DNA of 64,000 nt, from assembly GCA_013176395.1 (NCBI GenBank), contig JABMLP010000019.1, positions 1,114,985-1,178,984 on the forward strand, read 5' to 3'. The stretch is from Venturia oleaginea. Lineage: Eukaryota; Ascomycota; Dothideomycetes; Venturiales; Venturiaceae. Every line of letters begins with the position of its first letter. Position 1 is the first letter of the stretch. The notes below the pieces were generated by a model that saw nothing but the letters and a program-made list of their open reading frames with translations, did not search any database and was not told the origin of the DNA. A program made the position numbers and the translations under genes. This document shows, in pieces, positions 32,701-42,400 of this stretch.

Positions 32701-33541
32701 AAGAAGAAATCAAGAAGTTGAAGCCTATCTACGTAAGTTCTGTACATTTAGTCAGAACGACTGGGTCGAGCTCCTGCCTATTGCTCAAATATGCCTCGAT
32801 AATAGACCAAACCAAGCTACGGGCCTATCGCCTTTCTTCTTAACCCACGGTTATAACATTGAGCATATAGGAACTGTTGAAGCTCCCCAGGAAACCCCTA
32901 AGAATCCAAAAGAAAAAGCACAAGATCTTGTAGCAAAATTGAAGGACGCACAAGAATGGGCAGAAACGTCAATGGTATCAGCTCAGCAACAGCAAGAATA
33001 CTACTCTAATAGAGATCGTGCTCCGGCTGACTCTTTTAAAGTGGGAGACAAAGTCTGGCTCAACCTAAAGAACGTAAAAACCCTACGTCCTTGTAAGAAA
33101 CTAGACTGGATTCATGGGAAGTATACAGTTACACGAGTTATCAACTCAATCTCTTACGAGCTTGATACACCCAGAGGAATCCACAACCGATTTCATACGT
33201 CTTTACTTAGGAGAGCTGGCACAGATCCCCTACCTTCACAAATACAAGATAATACACAGCCGCCTCCTATAGTAACTGAACAAGGAGACGAGGAATACGG
33301 TATCGAGGCTATTCTAGCCGCAAGATGGCGCCGGCGAGGTCGACAACAAACACGAGAAGTCTTAGTTAAGTGGGTAGGCTACGTTGATCCTACGTGGGAA
33401 CCCCTTAGCGAACTCCAACAAACTACAGCTCTGGACGCTTTTGAAAGTGCCTACGGCAACGTTCTTGAAAACGACGGACCTATACTACGCCCTCAGAGAC
33501 TACGCTCACATCGATCTACAAGAGAGGGGGGGAGGGGATAA
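29756..33541 (+). CDS. Element A Pol polyprotein (copy 3)
   Basis: The full 1261-residue frame (from the TTG at 29756, open upstream in the -1 frame) has the same domains and catalytic residues as copy 1, ending in the chromodomain. No frameshift near the position broken in copy 2. Confidence 0.94.
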   Translation: MSKESIERVNSILNSNKDTDSHRSRIEKEWEQFRPKMLSRLFYTNTIVNDIYSLKTLLDNGSSCYASINEEKASQMDLEVLPISPRTIGGVLKEEGQTQVTKIAKLNLDLGGLICNAFAYIVPGQFEDLLLGRPFLKDTKAVINESKGTLTFANGISIRDAKFEDKLDIQQVAPVRFHRLVTSTLEKIKDASRVFAVTLRDIDIALKPKVPLTTEQILELLPKRFHKYAAVFDPKRAERLPPHRPGIDHEIHIEEGKPLPWGPLYGMGREQLLVLRRTLTELLDKGFIRESKSVAASPVLFVKKPGGGLRFCVDYRALNAITRKDRYPLPLVKETLLTLARAKYLSKLDVNAAFHKIRIATGDEFKTAFRTRYGLFEWLVTPFGLTGAPASFQRYINYILRRYLDEFCSAYLDDIVIYSSKNLKDHEEKTEKILQSCLNAGLYLDIRKCEFNTKRVKYLGFVIDTETGLHMDPEKIKAIKEWERPTTLRGVRGFLGFTNFYRDFVKDNSTIREPLVRLTKKNTPFLWGKEQEESFQKLKAEFCKEPVLSALDEDKPTRVEPDASGWASGAVLSQKDELGNWKPCAFFSTKHLPAECNYDIHDKELMAIVKALVHWTSELLSLSKPFIILTDHKNLEKFMVKRELNERQMRWAQILAKFNFKLGYRPGSESVVPDALTRRDQDLPKDIQDPRIVERTRTLLPPKLWINVLEDKTPAREEAAQENAQEVDKEPIPFIQNPFLSGDLRDRWETALEGDLDYRRIFQSVLKQDRQFPSKLKVPTSIGDCKVENNQLYYRDRIWLPSYEPLLTGVIQEIHDSVLSGHPGREATIAILSRQFYWPGFAQDIRQFIRNCDVCGRTSVWRDKKKGLLKPLPVPSRIWQDISVDFIVELPESQRCTRLCVITDRLGKGTILFPVPKEQFGAEGFAKLFMQNYVRLHWLPRSLVSDRDTQFVNAFWKEVCHLLKIERRLSTAYHPETDGSTERRNQEVEAYLRKFCTFSQNDWVELLPIAQICLDNRPNQATGLSPFFLTHGYNIEHIGTVEAPQETPKNPKEKAQDLVAKLKDAQEWAETSMVSAQQQQEYYSNRDRAPADSFKVGDKVWLNLKNVKTLRPCKKLDWIHGKYTVTRVINSISYELDTPRGIHNRFHTSLLRRAGTDPLPSQIQDNTQPPPIVTEQGDEEYGIEAILAARWRRRGRQQTREVLVKWVGYVDPTWEPLSELQQTTALDAFESAYGNVLENDGPILRPQRLRSHRSTREGGRG

Positions 33542-33852
33542 TGTTAAGGGATGGAATCCTTCTCTCTAGCTTATCCATGACTGGATTTCCAATTGTTCTC
33601 TTGTTATTCTGCAAGCTGTCATGTTCTATTTTGCAAGCTGTCATGTTCTATTTCGCAAGCTGCCATGTTCTATTTCGCAAGCTGTCACGTTTCCATTTAA
33701 AGATACTTTCTAGAAGGATCTATTGTAAGAGGAGGATTATTTATACGAGCTATCCTTCCTGTATTTACACTTTCTTCTCTGTACTTAGATACTTCGAAAT
33801 ACAAGCAGTCTCCTCTCACTTGCGAAACACCTTTGAGGGTTGAACTCTTACA
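33542..33852 (+). repeat. Element A 3' LTR, copy 3
   Basis: The 311-bp LTR is the same as 2104-2414. It opens the partial fourth unit. Confidence 0.92.
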
Positions 33853-34405
33853 CCTGTAGAGTCAAGGTCCTAAAGAGGACACCCAAGCCATTTTCAGTAC
33901 TCTCAGGACGAGCCTGCAGAGTCAAGGTCCTAAAGAGGACACCCCAGCCATTTCAGTACTCTCAGAAAGAGCCTGTAGAGTCAAGGTCCTAAAGAGGACA
34001 CCTAACCCAAGAAGCAAGGGCCAACCTCAAGGGCCAAACAAAAAGGAATTTCAAGAAGAGAACACTTGTCCTAACCCAAGAAGCAAGGGCCAACCTCAAA
34101 GACCAACCTCAAGAGCCAACCTCAAGGGCCAAACAAAAAGGGAATTCAAGAGAATTCAAGCTGAGATTTTCTAGAAGGTGCTAGAATCTCCAAGAAGCAA
34201 GGGCCAACTATAAGGGCTAATCCACAGTAAATTCTCGCAAAATTTACAAAGAGGAAATCAGAGGTCATCCTAAGACAGCGTAGTCTTAGGAGTTGAAGCT
34301 GTAATAAGCTGAGGAAAGAAAGAGTTAGGAAGAGAGATTCAATACCCTTGACCTTCATAGTCCCTAGGAGCTCCGTCCTTAGTAATAAGGGTTGCAGAGC
34401 AGACT
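33853..34405 (+). repeat. Truncated A-type leader with 60-bp repeats (unit 4, partial)
   Basis: Same as 2415-2967. Confidence 0.8.
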
Positions 34406-35541
34406 GTCAAGGATGAAATCAGTCGGAAGGTCTTAAGGGATGGAATCCTTCTCTCTAGCTTATCCATGACTGGATTTCCAATTGTTCTCTTGTTATTCTG
34501 CAAGCTGTCATGTTCTATTTCGCAAGCTGCCATGTTCTATTTTGCAAGCTGTCACGTTTCCATTTAAAGATACTTTCTAGAAGGATCTATTGTAAGAGGA
34601 GGATTATATATACGAGCTATCCTTCCTGTATTTACACTTTCTTCTCTGTACTTAGATACTTTGAAATACAAGCAGTCTTCTCTCACTTGCGAAACACCTT
34701 TGAGGGTTGAACTCTTACAGAAGGAAACTCAGCCTCAGAGCCTGTACTCGATGATTGGAACGTCAATCAAGATTGATAACCGCCTATTCGAAAGAAAACT
34801 TCAGAGGAAGGGAGTTAGTTCTTATCGAGGACATGGAAACAACAGTCGTGCGAATATAGGTGTTTGAGTTGATTCATACGAACCGCAGCCAATGGAGCTC
34901 GACAAGATTCAGAGCGCTCCACGTGGATCCAAGAAAGGTACAGGTCAGAAAGCCCAAAAAGAACAACACTGGACGTTTCACGAATCAGGGACAACGATTC
35001 GGAAACTCACCCATGGGCTCAGAACACCTCAAGGCTTTACAATCCGATGCGTCAGTACCGCCAATCCACAACATACTGAGCTGGACGGCTTGTTATGAGG
35101 ACGACTGCAAAGTACACCTATCCGAGAAGCAGAGCTCCGAATACTACCCTCGGGATAGAGGAGGTTACCAAGGTAACGGCAATGTCAAAGGACATCTCGC
35201 TATGATGAGTTCGTCATCTAGCTCACCCGGTCTTTATGGCACTCAGTTGGTATTGCCAAAAGCAGAGTATGGCACAAACCAATTCGGGGTTGGGAATACA
35301 ATGGCTGCTGTCAAAGTTATCAGCAGATACCCAAGCATGAGAAAGAATCCGGAACACGATCTTCACTGGATGATTCCATCGAACTGGTACAAAGTCAAAG
35401 AATGCCCACTGTGGGAGCACAAGTCCGAGGAAGACCCAGGAGAACCAGATTGGGAATTCCACTGGGTTCACGAAAAGGAAGTCAACAATACGACCCTCAG
35501 GAAGATGATGAAAATCCCAAACATCAGTACAAGATGTACAG
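34406..35541 (+). pseudogene. Element B gag remnant, array end (unit 4)
   Basis: This follows the unit 1 gag remnant until 35541 and then stops abruptly, continuing as inverted B pol. The junction shares CAG with both partners. The solo LTR at 34431-34719 interrupts it. Confidence 0.88.
34431..34719 (+). repeat. Solo A-type LTR in B remnant (unit 4)
   Basis: The 289-bp LTR is flanked by GAAGG, as in the other units. Confidence 0.92.
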
Positions 35542-36897
35542 ATGTCGGTAGTCGACACACAATCGTTGCGAACCATCGGGCTTGGGTACGTAGAAAACTG
35601 GATATCCGACGGATGACTTCGACTCCCGGATGAAACCCTTCTTCGTGAAATCTTCGATATATTCACGAAGGGTTTCGAGCTGATCTTCCCTCAATGGATA
35701 GACCTTGAACTTCTTCGGTTGTTCATTTTTCTTGAGCGTGATCTCATGATTCCATGGTTGGTGTGGTGGAAGAGAATCTTCGATCGATTCCTCTTTAAAA
35801 AGTTTTGCAAATTCCTGGTACTCATGGGGAATTTGGAACGCTGACCTATCCTCCTCTGTCTGGAGACAATAGCAGTATGCCACTTCAACGTGTGTAGGCC
35901 CTTTCCCCAAAGGTCTTTGTGCTGTCCGTGTTCTAGCGCGCATGCTAGCCTGCACGGGATATCGTTGGTCTGGGAACGTAAGCGTCAATGTTCTCCAGTC
36001 GATATGCGGATTGTGAGTTCTAAGCCATGGCAGACCAAGGATCAAATCCGAGTCTGCAATATTCGTGACGTCTAGAACAATCTGTTCTTTCCTCCCTTGT
36101 ATCCACAAGGTAACGTCTGCTTCGTAAATCACCATGCCTCCATTGGAGTCGACAGGTCTTCCATCAGCGATAGTTAGTGGATATGGATGCCGTTTCGACC
36201 GTACGGGTAGTTTCCATTCGTCGACCAATTTTTCGCTTAGAAGAGTCCTATCGGCACCGGTGTCGATGAAGGCCCATGCTGGTACGTCGTCGATCTTTCC
36301 TTCGACCAGCATCTTGGGTGTGCCAAGGTCGTTCAGAAAATGAGGCGCTTCATTAGGATTCAACAGAGGCCTCTCTACTGTTGATCCTCCTCGTTTCCCG
36401 AATTCTCATGCCATTTGTGTAAGAGTTCAACCCTCAAAGGTGTTTCGCAAGTGAGGGAAGACAGCTTATATTTCAAGTATCTAAGTACAAAGAAGAAAGT
36501 GTAGGTACAGGAAGAACAACTTGTATATATAATCTTCCAAGTAGGAAAAGGACATGCTGTCCTGAGAAGAGAATAGAAAGGAGTAGAAGCGCATGTGAAA
36601 CGGTCCCTGAATAATCCCTGCTAGGCGCACGTGAGAACTACCAGGTAGTGCTAAGAATCCATCCAGGATAAGTTGAGAAAGGATCTATCCTTTGACAATT
36701 TGCGTGCTTGCTTCGTATTGACTGCGATGTCTAATCGTCGGACAAGGTGTCGAAGGTTCCTTGCCCCATTCGGATGGTATGGGCAGGTGAAGCAGATACA
36801 TGCATCTGGATGAACGTCTTTATGGCAAGAATCGTCCTGATCAATTGCTCGTTCAACGTCTCGTGTAAAACGTGAGAGCCGAAAGGTCATAAACTTG
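35542..36897 (-). pseudogene. Inverted element B gag-pol fragment
   Basis: On the minus strand this reads the B gag C-terminus (RHLVRRLDIAVN), the gag/pol overlap, protease (FIDTGADRTLLSE) and RT up to CVDYRHL. It is cut off at 35541. It differs from both the array copies and the intact element at several residues. A solo LTR (36418-36698) splits it. At about 36893 it stops inside gag, and the intact B 5' LTR starts at 36898 with no target duplication. Confidence 0.88.
36418..36698 (-). repeat. Solo LTR related to element A, with target duplication
   Basis: On the plus strand this 281-bp segment runs TGTAAGAG to CTTTGACA. On the minus strand it starts TGTCAAAGG and ends like the A LTR (TTGAGGGTTGAACTCTTACA). 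It is flanked by ATTTG at 36413-36417 and 36699-36703, a perfect 5-bp duplication within B gag sequence. It lacks the 22-bp repeats and differs in U3, so it belongs to a sister family of A. Confidence 0.9.
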
Positions 36898-37367
36898 TGT
36901 TACGGATACTGTCACGTGAGCGTGTACAGGATCATATTTGATGCATTCGTATGCATTTGGATTCCTAAGTGCATACCATCATGTCTTCTTATGATTGGAT
37001 GATTGTTACACGGGGTTGAAGGATCACGTGGTTGATCATTCTTGGCAAGGTAAGCAGAATGAACGTTTGTGTTCATTCCGCTCAGGCTGTTCATCATGAT
37101 CGGGATGATCATAATGAACGGAGGATTTTCATAGAGATGGGATCTCTATATAAAGGACGAGACACTGCTCCCTCAGTATCTCGTATCTTCACTCTCATAG
37201 TTACTTCGCTATTGCTTTAGTTACTTAGCACAATTCACGACTCTTATATCTCACAAACTTCGCTACACCTGTTTGATACGATATTGTCGCCCCAGGATTA
37301 CTTGAACCTCACTGTACGGAATAGCCAATTCCAGCTATATTACTTGAGCCATAGCCTCTGCGTAACA
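36898..37367 (+). repeat. Element B 5' LTR
   Basis: The LTR runs from TGTTACGGATACT to CTGCGTAACA (470 bp). TATATAAA lies at 37147-37154. GTATCTTCACT at 37183-37193, 36 bp downstream of the start of the TATA box, is the expected RNA start region and pairs with the PBS. Several short inverted repeats occur (AATGAACG, GATCATCATGATC types). Confidence 0.95.
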
Positions 37368-37368
37368 T

Positions 37369-37379
37369 AGTGAAGATAC
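37369..37379 (+). promoter_or_regulatory. Element B primer-binding site, self-priming type
   Basis: AGTGAAGATAC begins 2 nt after the LTR and is the exact 11-nt reverse complement of GTATCTTCACT at 37183-37193. This matches the arrangement established for Tf1, where the mRNA 5' end folds back and serves as primer. I did not compare it with tRNA 3' ends. Confidence 0.8.
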
Positions 37380-37419
37380 CGCTCTATACAGTAAGGTTGA
37401 CGAAGTATCCAACAAACCT

Positions 37420-39444
37420 ATGTCCACGGTTTCATCCAAGGGTCAAGGGAAACGAAAAGAATCCGTTCCGCCACCGCCGCCGCCGCCTCCACCGCAAAGA
37501 CAACGTACGGTAGAACCAGAATCGAGCGACGACGAAGAAGAGATGGCACCTCAAGCTACACCAAGCTCTTCGGCACAGAACGAAACCCGAAACGATCAAA
37601 ACAAGGTCAAGGTCAATCCACCCGAATTGTTCAAGGGAGAACGCGGAAAACTTAAGACATTCCTTACACAATGCAATCTTTACATGTATTGGAACGCTTC
37701 CGAGTTCGCTACCCAAGAAAAGAGAGTCATGTTTGTTATCAGCTACATGCGAGGAACAGCTTACGCATGGATTGAGGACCGCCTCAACGAGTATCTTACG
37801 GATCCCGACGATTACGAGTACAGGAGACTCTTCCTTTCATACGGAGAGTTCTTGAAAGAAATCAACATGGTCTTTGGAAATGTTGATGAAAAGAGAATCG
37901 CCGAAAGAGAACTGAAGGTTTTGAGACAACATACATCAGCTGCAGACTACTCCGCCCACTTCCAGCGCATCGCTGCACACCTTAATTGGGGAAGTGAGGC
38001 TCTGCTCAGCCGATACTACGATGGCCTCAAGGAGGATATCAAGGATGAAATCAGTAGGAAGGAAGATCAGCCTCAGGACCTACACTCGATGATTGAGTCG
38101 TCAATCAAGATCGATAACCGCCTTTTCGAAAGAAAACTCCAAAGGAAGGGAGCAAGTTCTTATCGAGGAAACGGAAACCACGGGCGAGCTAATACAAGCG
38201 CTCGACGCGTTGATCCGTACGGACCACAGCCGATGGAGCTTGACAAGATTCAAAGCGCTCCACGTGGACCCAAGAAAGGCACAGGTCAGAAAGGAAAATG
38301 TTATAACTGCGGTAAAACAGGACATTACGCCAACAAATGTCGACAGCCTAAGAAGAACAACAATGGACGTTTCACGAATCAGGGACAACGATTTGGAAAC
38401 CCGTCCATAGGACACCTCAACGCTATCCGATCCAACGCTGTAGTACTGTTAGTCAAACCTTCAGACCACGACGTACTAAGCTGGACAGCTTGCTATGAGG
38501 ACGACTGTGAAGTACACCGATCCGAGAAAGAGGGTTCCGGATACTACCCAAGGGGTAGGAAAGGTTACAACGGTCAAGGCAAAGGACATCTCGCAATGAT
38601 GAGTTCGTCACCCGACAGCATCGCGAAAATCTGCGAACGAGCAGGATTACCAACACCAGAGTACGGGGTTAACCAAGCTCGGGTCGGTAATACAGCAACG
38701 GCCGTCAAACTCGTTAGTAGACGCCCGAATGTTCGAACAGATGCAGGACACGATCTCCACTGGATCATTCCAGCAAACTGGTGCCAGCTTAAAGAGTGCC
38801 TGATGTGGGAGCACAAATCCGAGCAGGACCCAGGCGAGAAAGATTGGGTATTCCATCCTTTTCACGACGAAGAGATTAATCATACAACCCGTCGAAAGAC
38901 CATGGAAATCCCCAACGTCCGAACCGACGCTACGAGTGAATACCATAAACATGTACCTATGAACTGGTGCACAAGCGAGGAGTGCGATCTCCCCCAGCAC
39001 CAGGACTTCGAAGAATCGGATGATTCCGACGTTCCGGAACTCGACCTCAACGCTGCATTGGCGAATGCCCCGGGAGGAACGAACAACGAGGAACTACCGA
39101 TTGCTTACAAGAACAACTCTTCTCAAACCGTGCCTAGCGACGACGACGGATCTGAGGAAGAAGACAGTTCTGAAGAGGAATCCACAGACGACGATGAGGA
39201 AGATTCAGAATTCAAGACATTCCGAATTAATCGCTTTGTCAGGGACATCAAGCGAGCCATCGATCAGGATGACCCTCACCATAAGGGACTCAACCCAGAT
39301 GCTTGTATCGACTTCACCTGCCCACACCATCCGAATGGGACAAGGAACCTTCGACACCTTGTCCGACGATTGGACATCGCAGTCAACACGAAGCATGCAT
39401 GCAAATGGCACGAGAATTCGGGAAACGAGGTGGATCAACAGTAG
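37420..39444 (+). CDS. Element B Gag with extended Cys/His-rich C-terminus
   Basis: This 674-residue Gag would form the particle. The N-terminus is low-complexity with a polyproline run (residues about 13-25). A retrotransposon Gag domain covers about 65-215 (ELFKGERGKLKTFLTQCNLY onward). A CCHC knuckle CYNCGKTGHYANKC sits at residues 294-307. Beyond it lies an unusual 360-residue tail with four C-x4-C-x(2-4)-H motifs starting at C358, C455, C517 and C629, and an acidic stretch at about 585-610. The start is the first ATG after the PBS. The TAG stop lies 18 nt downstream of GGGAAAC, a canonical -1 slippery site that leads into pol. Confidence 0.93.
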   Translation: MSTVSSKGQGKRKESVPPPPPPPPPQRQRTVEPESSDDEEEMAPQATPSSSAQNETRNDQNKVKVNPPELFKGERGKLKTFLTQCNLYMYWNASEFATQEKRVMFVISYMRGTAYAWIEDRLNEYLTDPDDYEYRRLFLSYGEFLKEINMVFGNVDEKRIAERELKVLRQHTSAADYSAHFQRIAAHLNWGSEALLSRYYDGLKEDIKDEISRKEDQPQDLHSMIESSIKIDNRLFERKLQRKGASSYRGNGNHGRANTSARRVDPYGPQPMELDKIQSAPRGPKKGTGQKGKCYNCGKTGHYANKCRQPKKNNNGRFTNQGQRFGNPSIGHLNAIRSNAVVLLVKPSDHDVLSWTACYEDDCEVHRSEKEGSGYYPRGRKGYNGQGKGHLAMMSSSPDSIAKICERAGLPTPEYGVNQARVGNTATAVKLVSRRPNVRTDAGHDLHWIIPANWCQLKECLMWEHKSEQDPGEKDWVFHPFHDEEINHTTRRKTMEIPNVRTDATSEYHKHVPMNWCTSEECDLPQHQDFEESDDSDVPELDLNAALANAPGGTNNEELPIAYKNNSSQTVPSDDDGSEEEDSSEEESTDDDEEDSEFKTFRINRFVRDIKRAIDQDDPHHKGLNPDACIDFTCPHHPNGTRNLRHLVRRLDIAVNTKHACKWHENSGNEVDQQ

Positions 39445-42400
39445 AGAGGCCTCTGTTGAATCCAATTGAAGCGCCTCATTCCCTGAATAACCTTGGTATA
39501 CCTAAGATGCTGGTCGAAGCAAAGATCGACTATGTACCAGCATTGGCCTTCATCGACACTGGCGCCGATAGGAACCTCCTAAGCGAGTCCTTAGTGAATG
39601 AATGGAAAATACCTATCAAGTCGAAACGGTATCCATATTCATTAACGATCGCTGATGGGAGACCTGTCGACTCCAATGGAGGCATGGTGATTTATGAAGC
39701 AGACGTAACCTTGTGGATACAAGGGAGAAAAGAACGGATCGTTCTAGACGTCACGAATATTGGAGACTCGGATCTGATCCTTGGTCTGCCATGGCTTCAA
39801 ACTCACAATCCGCATATCGACTGGGGGACGTTGACACTTACGTTCCCAGATCATCGATATCCCGTGCAGGCTAGCATGCGCGCTAGAACACGGACAGCAC
39901 AAAGACCTTTGCGGAAAAGGCCTACACACGTTGAAGTGGCATACTGCTATCGTCTCCAGACAGAGGAGGATAGTCCAGTGTTCCAAATTCCCAATGAGTA
40001 CCAGGAATTTGCGGAACTTTTCAAAGAGGAATCAATCGAGGATTCTCTTCCACCACACCAACCATGGGATCATGAGATCAAGCTCAAAAACAACGAACAA
40101 CCCAAGAAGTTCAAGATCTACCCGCTGCGCGAAGATCAGCTTGAAACCCTTCGTGAGTACATCGACGATTTCACGAAGAAAGGGTTTATCCGGGAGTCGA
40201 AGTCACCCGCCGGATATTCAGTTTTCTACGTACCCAAGCCCGATGGTTCACAACGATTGTGTGTCGACTACCGACATCTGAACGAGATTTCAGAGAAGAA
40301 TACGTACACGCTGCCTTTAATCCAGGAGTTGAGGGACAGACTCCAAGGAGCCAAATGGTTCACAAAATTCGATATTCCTGCGGCTTTTCATCGAATTAGG
40401 ATTAAGGAAGGTGACGAGTGGAAGACAGCATTCCGCACTCGCCTTGGGCACTACGAATACCTTGTCATGCCCTTCGGATTGACAAACGCCCCTGCTACGC
40501 TGCAAGCCTATATGAACAATGTTCTTCGTGAACATTTAGACAAGTTTGTGTCTGTTTATATGGACGATATTTTGGTTTACTCTCGAACGTTCGAAGAACA
40601 CGTCAAACACGTTCGAACAGTCCGCCGCGCACTGATGAAATTTAACTTACGGCTAAAACCATCGAAAAGCGAATTCCACAAGCAACGAATCAAGTTCGTT
40701 GGATGTTTTGTCTCTCAAGCTGGACTTGAGATCGATCCGGAAATCTACCAGAAGGTCCGCGATTGGCCAGTACCCTCGAACGTCAAAGGAGTACAGTCAT
40801 TTCACGCCTTCGCAAACTACTACCGACAATTCATCGAAGGCTTTTCCGAGGTTGCAGAACCCCTTACGGGATTGATGAAGAAAGGGATTACTTTCGAATG
40901 GAATGAGCATGCGCAAAAGGCCTTTGACGCACTCAAGACACGGTTAACCACACCACCTATTCTGCAACTGTTTGACCCAAAAAAACCAGCCACAGTCGAG
41001 GCGGATGCATCCGATCGAGCCCTCGGAGCATGCCTCAGCCAACTCGATTCAAATGGAAAGCTAAGACCGGTAGCTTACCATGCACGAAAATTCCTGAAAG
41101 CAGAAATCAACTACTCCACGTCAGACAAAGAACTTATGGCAATAGTTGATGCCTTCAAGCACTGGAAGCATTATCTTGAAGGAGCGAAACACAAGATCAC
41201 TGTGTATTCCGACCATAAGAACCTGCGGAATTTCACGACAACAAAGGAATTGAATCGACGGCAACTAAGATGGTCAGAAGAGCTGTCATCTTACAGTTTC
41301 CAAATCCTTTACAAGAAAGGAAAGGAAAATATCAACGCCGATGCATTAAGTCGAAGAGAAGACTTTATGGCAGGAGAAAAAGAGAGAGTCGAACGCGCTT
41401 TATTCCGACAGGAAGGTAATGCCCTTATACACCAGGTATCATTACTCCAGTCTGGAAAGCCCTCTTATTGGCAAGAGGTCAGGAACGCGCAACAAAAGGA
41501 TCCAGATGTACAAGGCTATATTCAATCAGCGGATCTGAATACCCGTATTGAAGATGGCTTGTTTATCTTCAACGACCTGGTATATCTTCCCGCAAGCCTA
41601 AGGAAACAGTACATCCTACACCAACATGAATCTCCGCTTAACGGTCATTGCCGACCAGAGATTGTCCTTTCACGACTCCAGAATACCTTCTACTTCCCTC
41701 ACATGCGACAGGAAGTTTTCAAGGAAATAGGAAAGTGTGTTCTTTGCAAGAAAGCCAAATACGAACGACACAAGCCCTACGGACTTCTCCAACCCAACAA
41801 AGCGCCTCACGGCGCATGGAAAACCATATCCATGGATTTCGTTGGACCTTTGCCACCTTCTCCAAGCTTGGATGGTGTTCAGTACGAACACATCATGGTT
41901 GTGATAGATCGACTCACGAAGTACGCGATCTTTATCCCACTACCAAAAGGCTACGACACGCGATACTTGGCAGGAGTATTCGTACGAGATGTCGTCAGCA
42001 AGCATGGCATTCCTGATAATATTATCTCAGATCGAGACAGCCTCTTCACCTCTCATTTCTGGGAAGAGCTCTGTGAGATGCTAAAGATCAGAAGAAGTTT
42101 ATCAACAGCTTACCACCCTCAGACGGATGGACAAACAGAAAGAATGAACCAGACAATGGAACAGTACCTTCGCATATACGTCGATGACGATCAAAGCAAC
42201 TGGGTATCGCTTTTACCTCTTGCAGCATTCGCTTATAATGCTACTGTTCAAGACACCATCAGGATGTCTCCATTCTTTGCTAACTTTGGACGAGAACCTC
42301 AATTCGAGATTGAGCAAGGAAACCTATTACCCACAGACGCAACGGTTGTTGCATCTGAGTTGTCACAGCTTCACGACCAATTGAAGTATGACATTACCTT

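Larger units (their letters stand above)
27689..33852 (+). mobile_element. Element A, copy 3
   Basis: 5' LTR 27689-28021, PBS 28023-28033, leader with the 13-bp extra repeat, gag 28686-29708, pol 29756-33541, 3' LTR 33542-33852. Both reading frames are open, so copies 1 and 3 are the candidate autonomous copies of A. Confidence 0.94.
1..35541 (+). repeat. Tandem array of a ~10.48 kb composite retroelement unit
   Basis: The same sequence order recurs with start points 2104, 12576, 23060 and 33542, giving unit lengths of 10472, 10484 and 10482 bp. Positions 1-2103 are the end of an earlier unit, and 33542-35541 the start of a fourth. Each unit reads: A 3' LTR, truncated A leader, B gag/pol remnant containing a solo LTR, inverted B RT piece, A 5' LTR, leader, gag, pol. 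Comparing copies by eye, the differences that explain the lengths are a 13-bp indel in the leader (absent from unit 1 near 7270) and single-base losses near 22428, 24058, 25010 and 25464. The array ends at 35539-35541, where a CAG shared by both partners joins it to an inverted B fragment. Confidence 0.93.
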
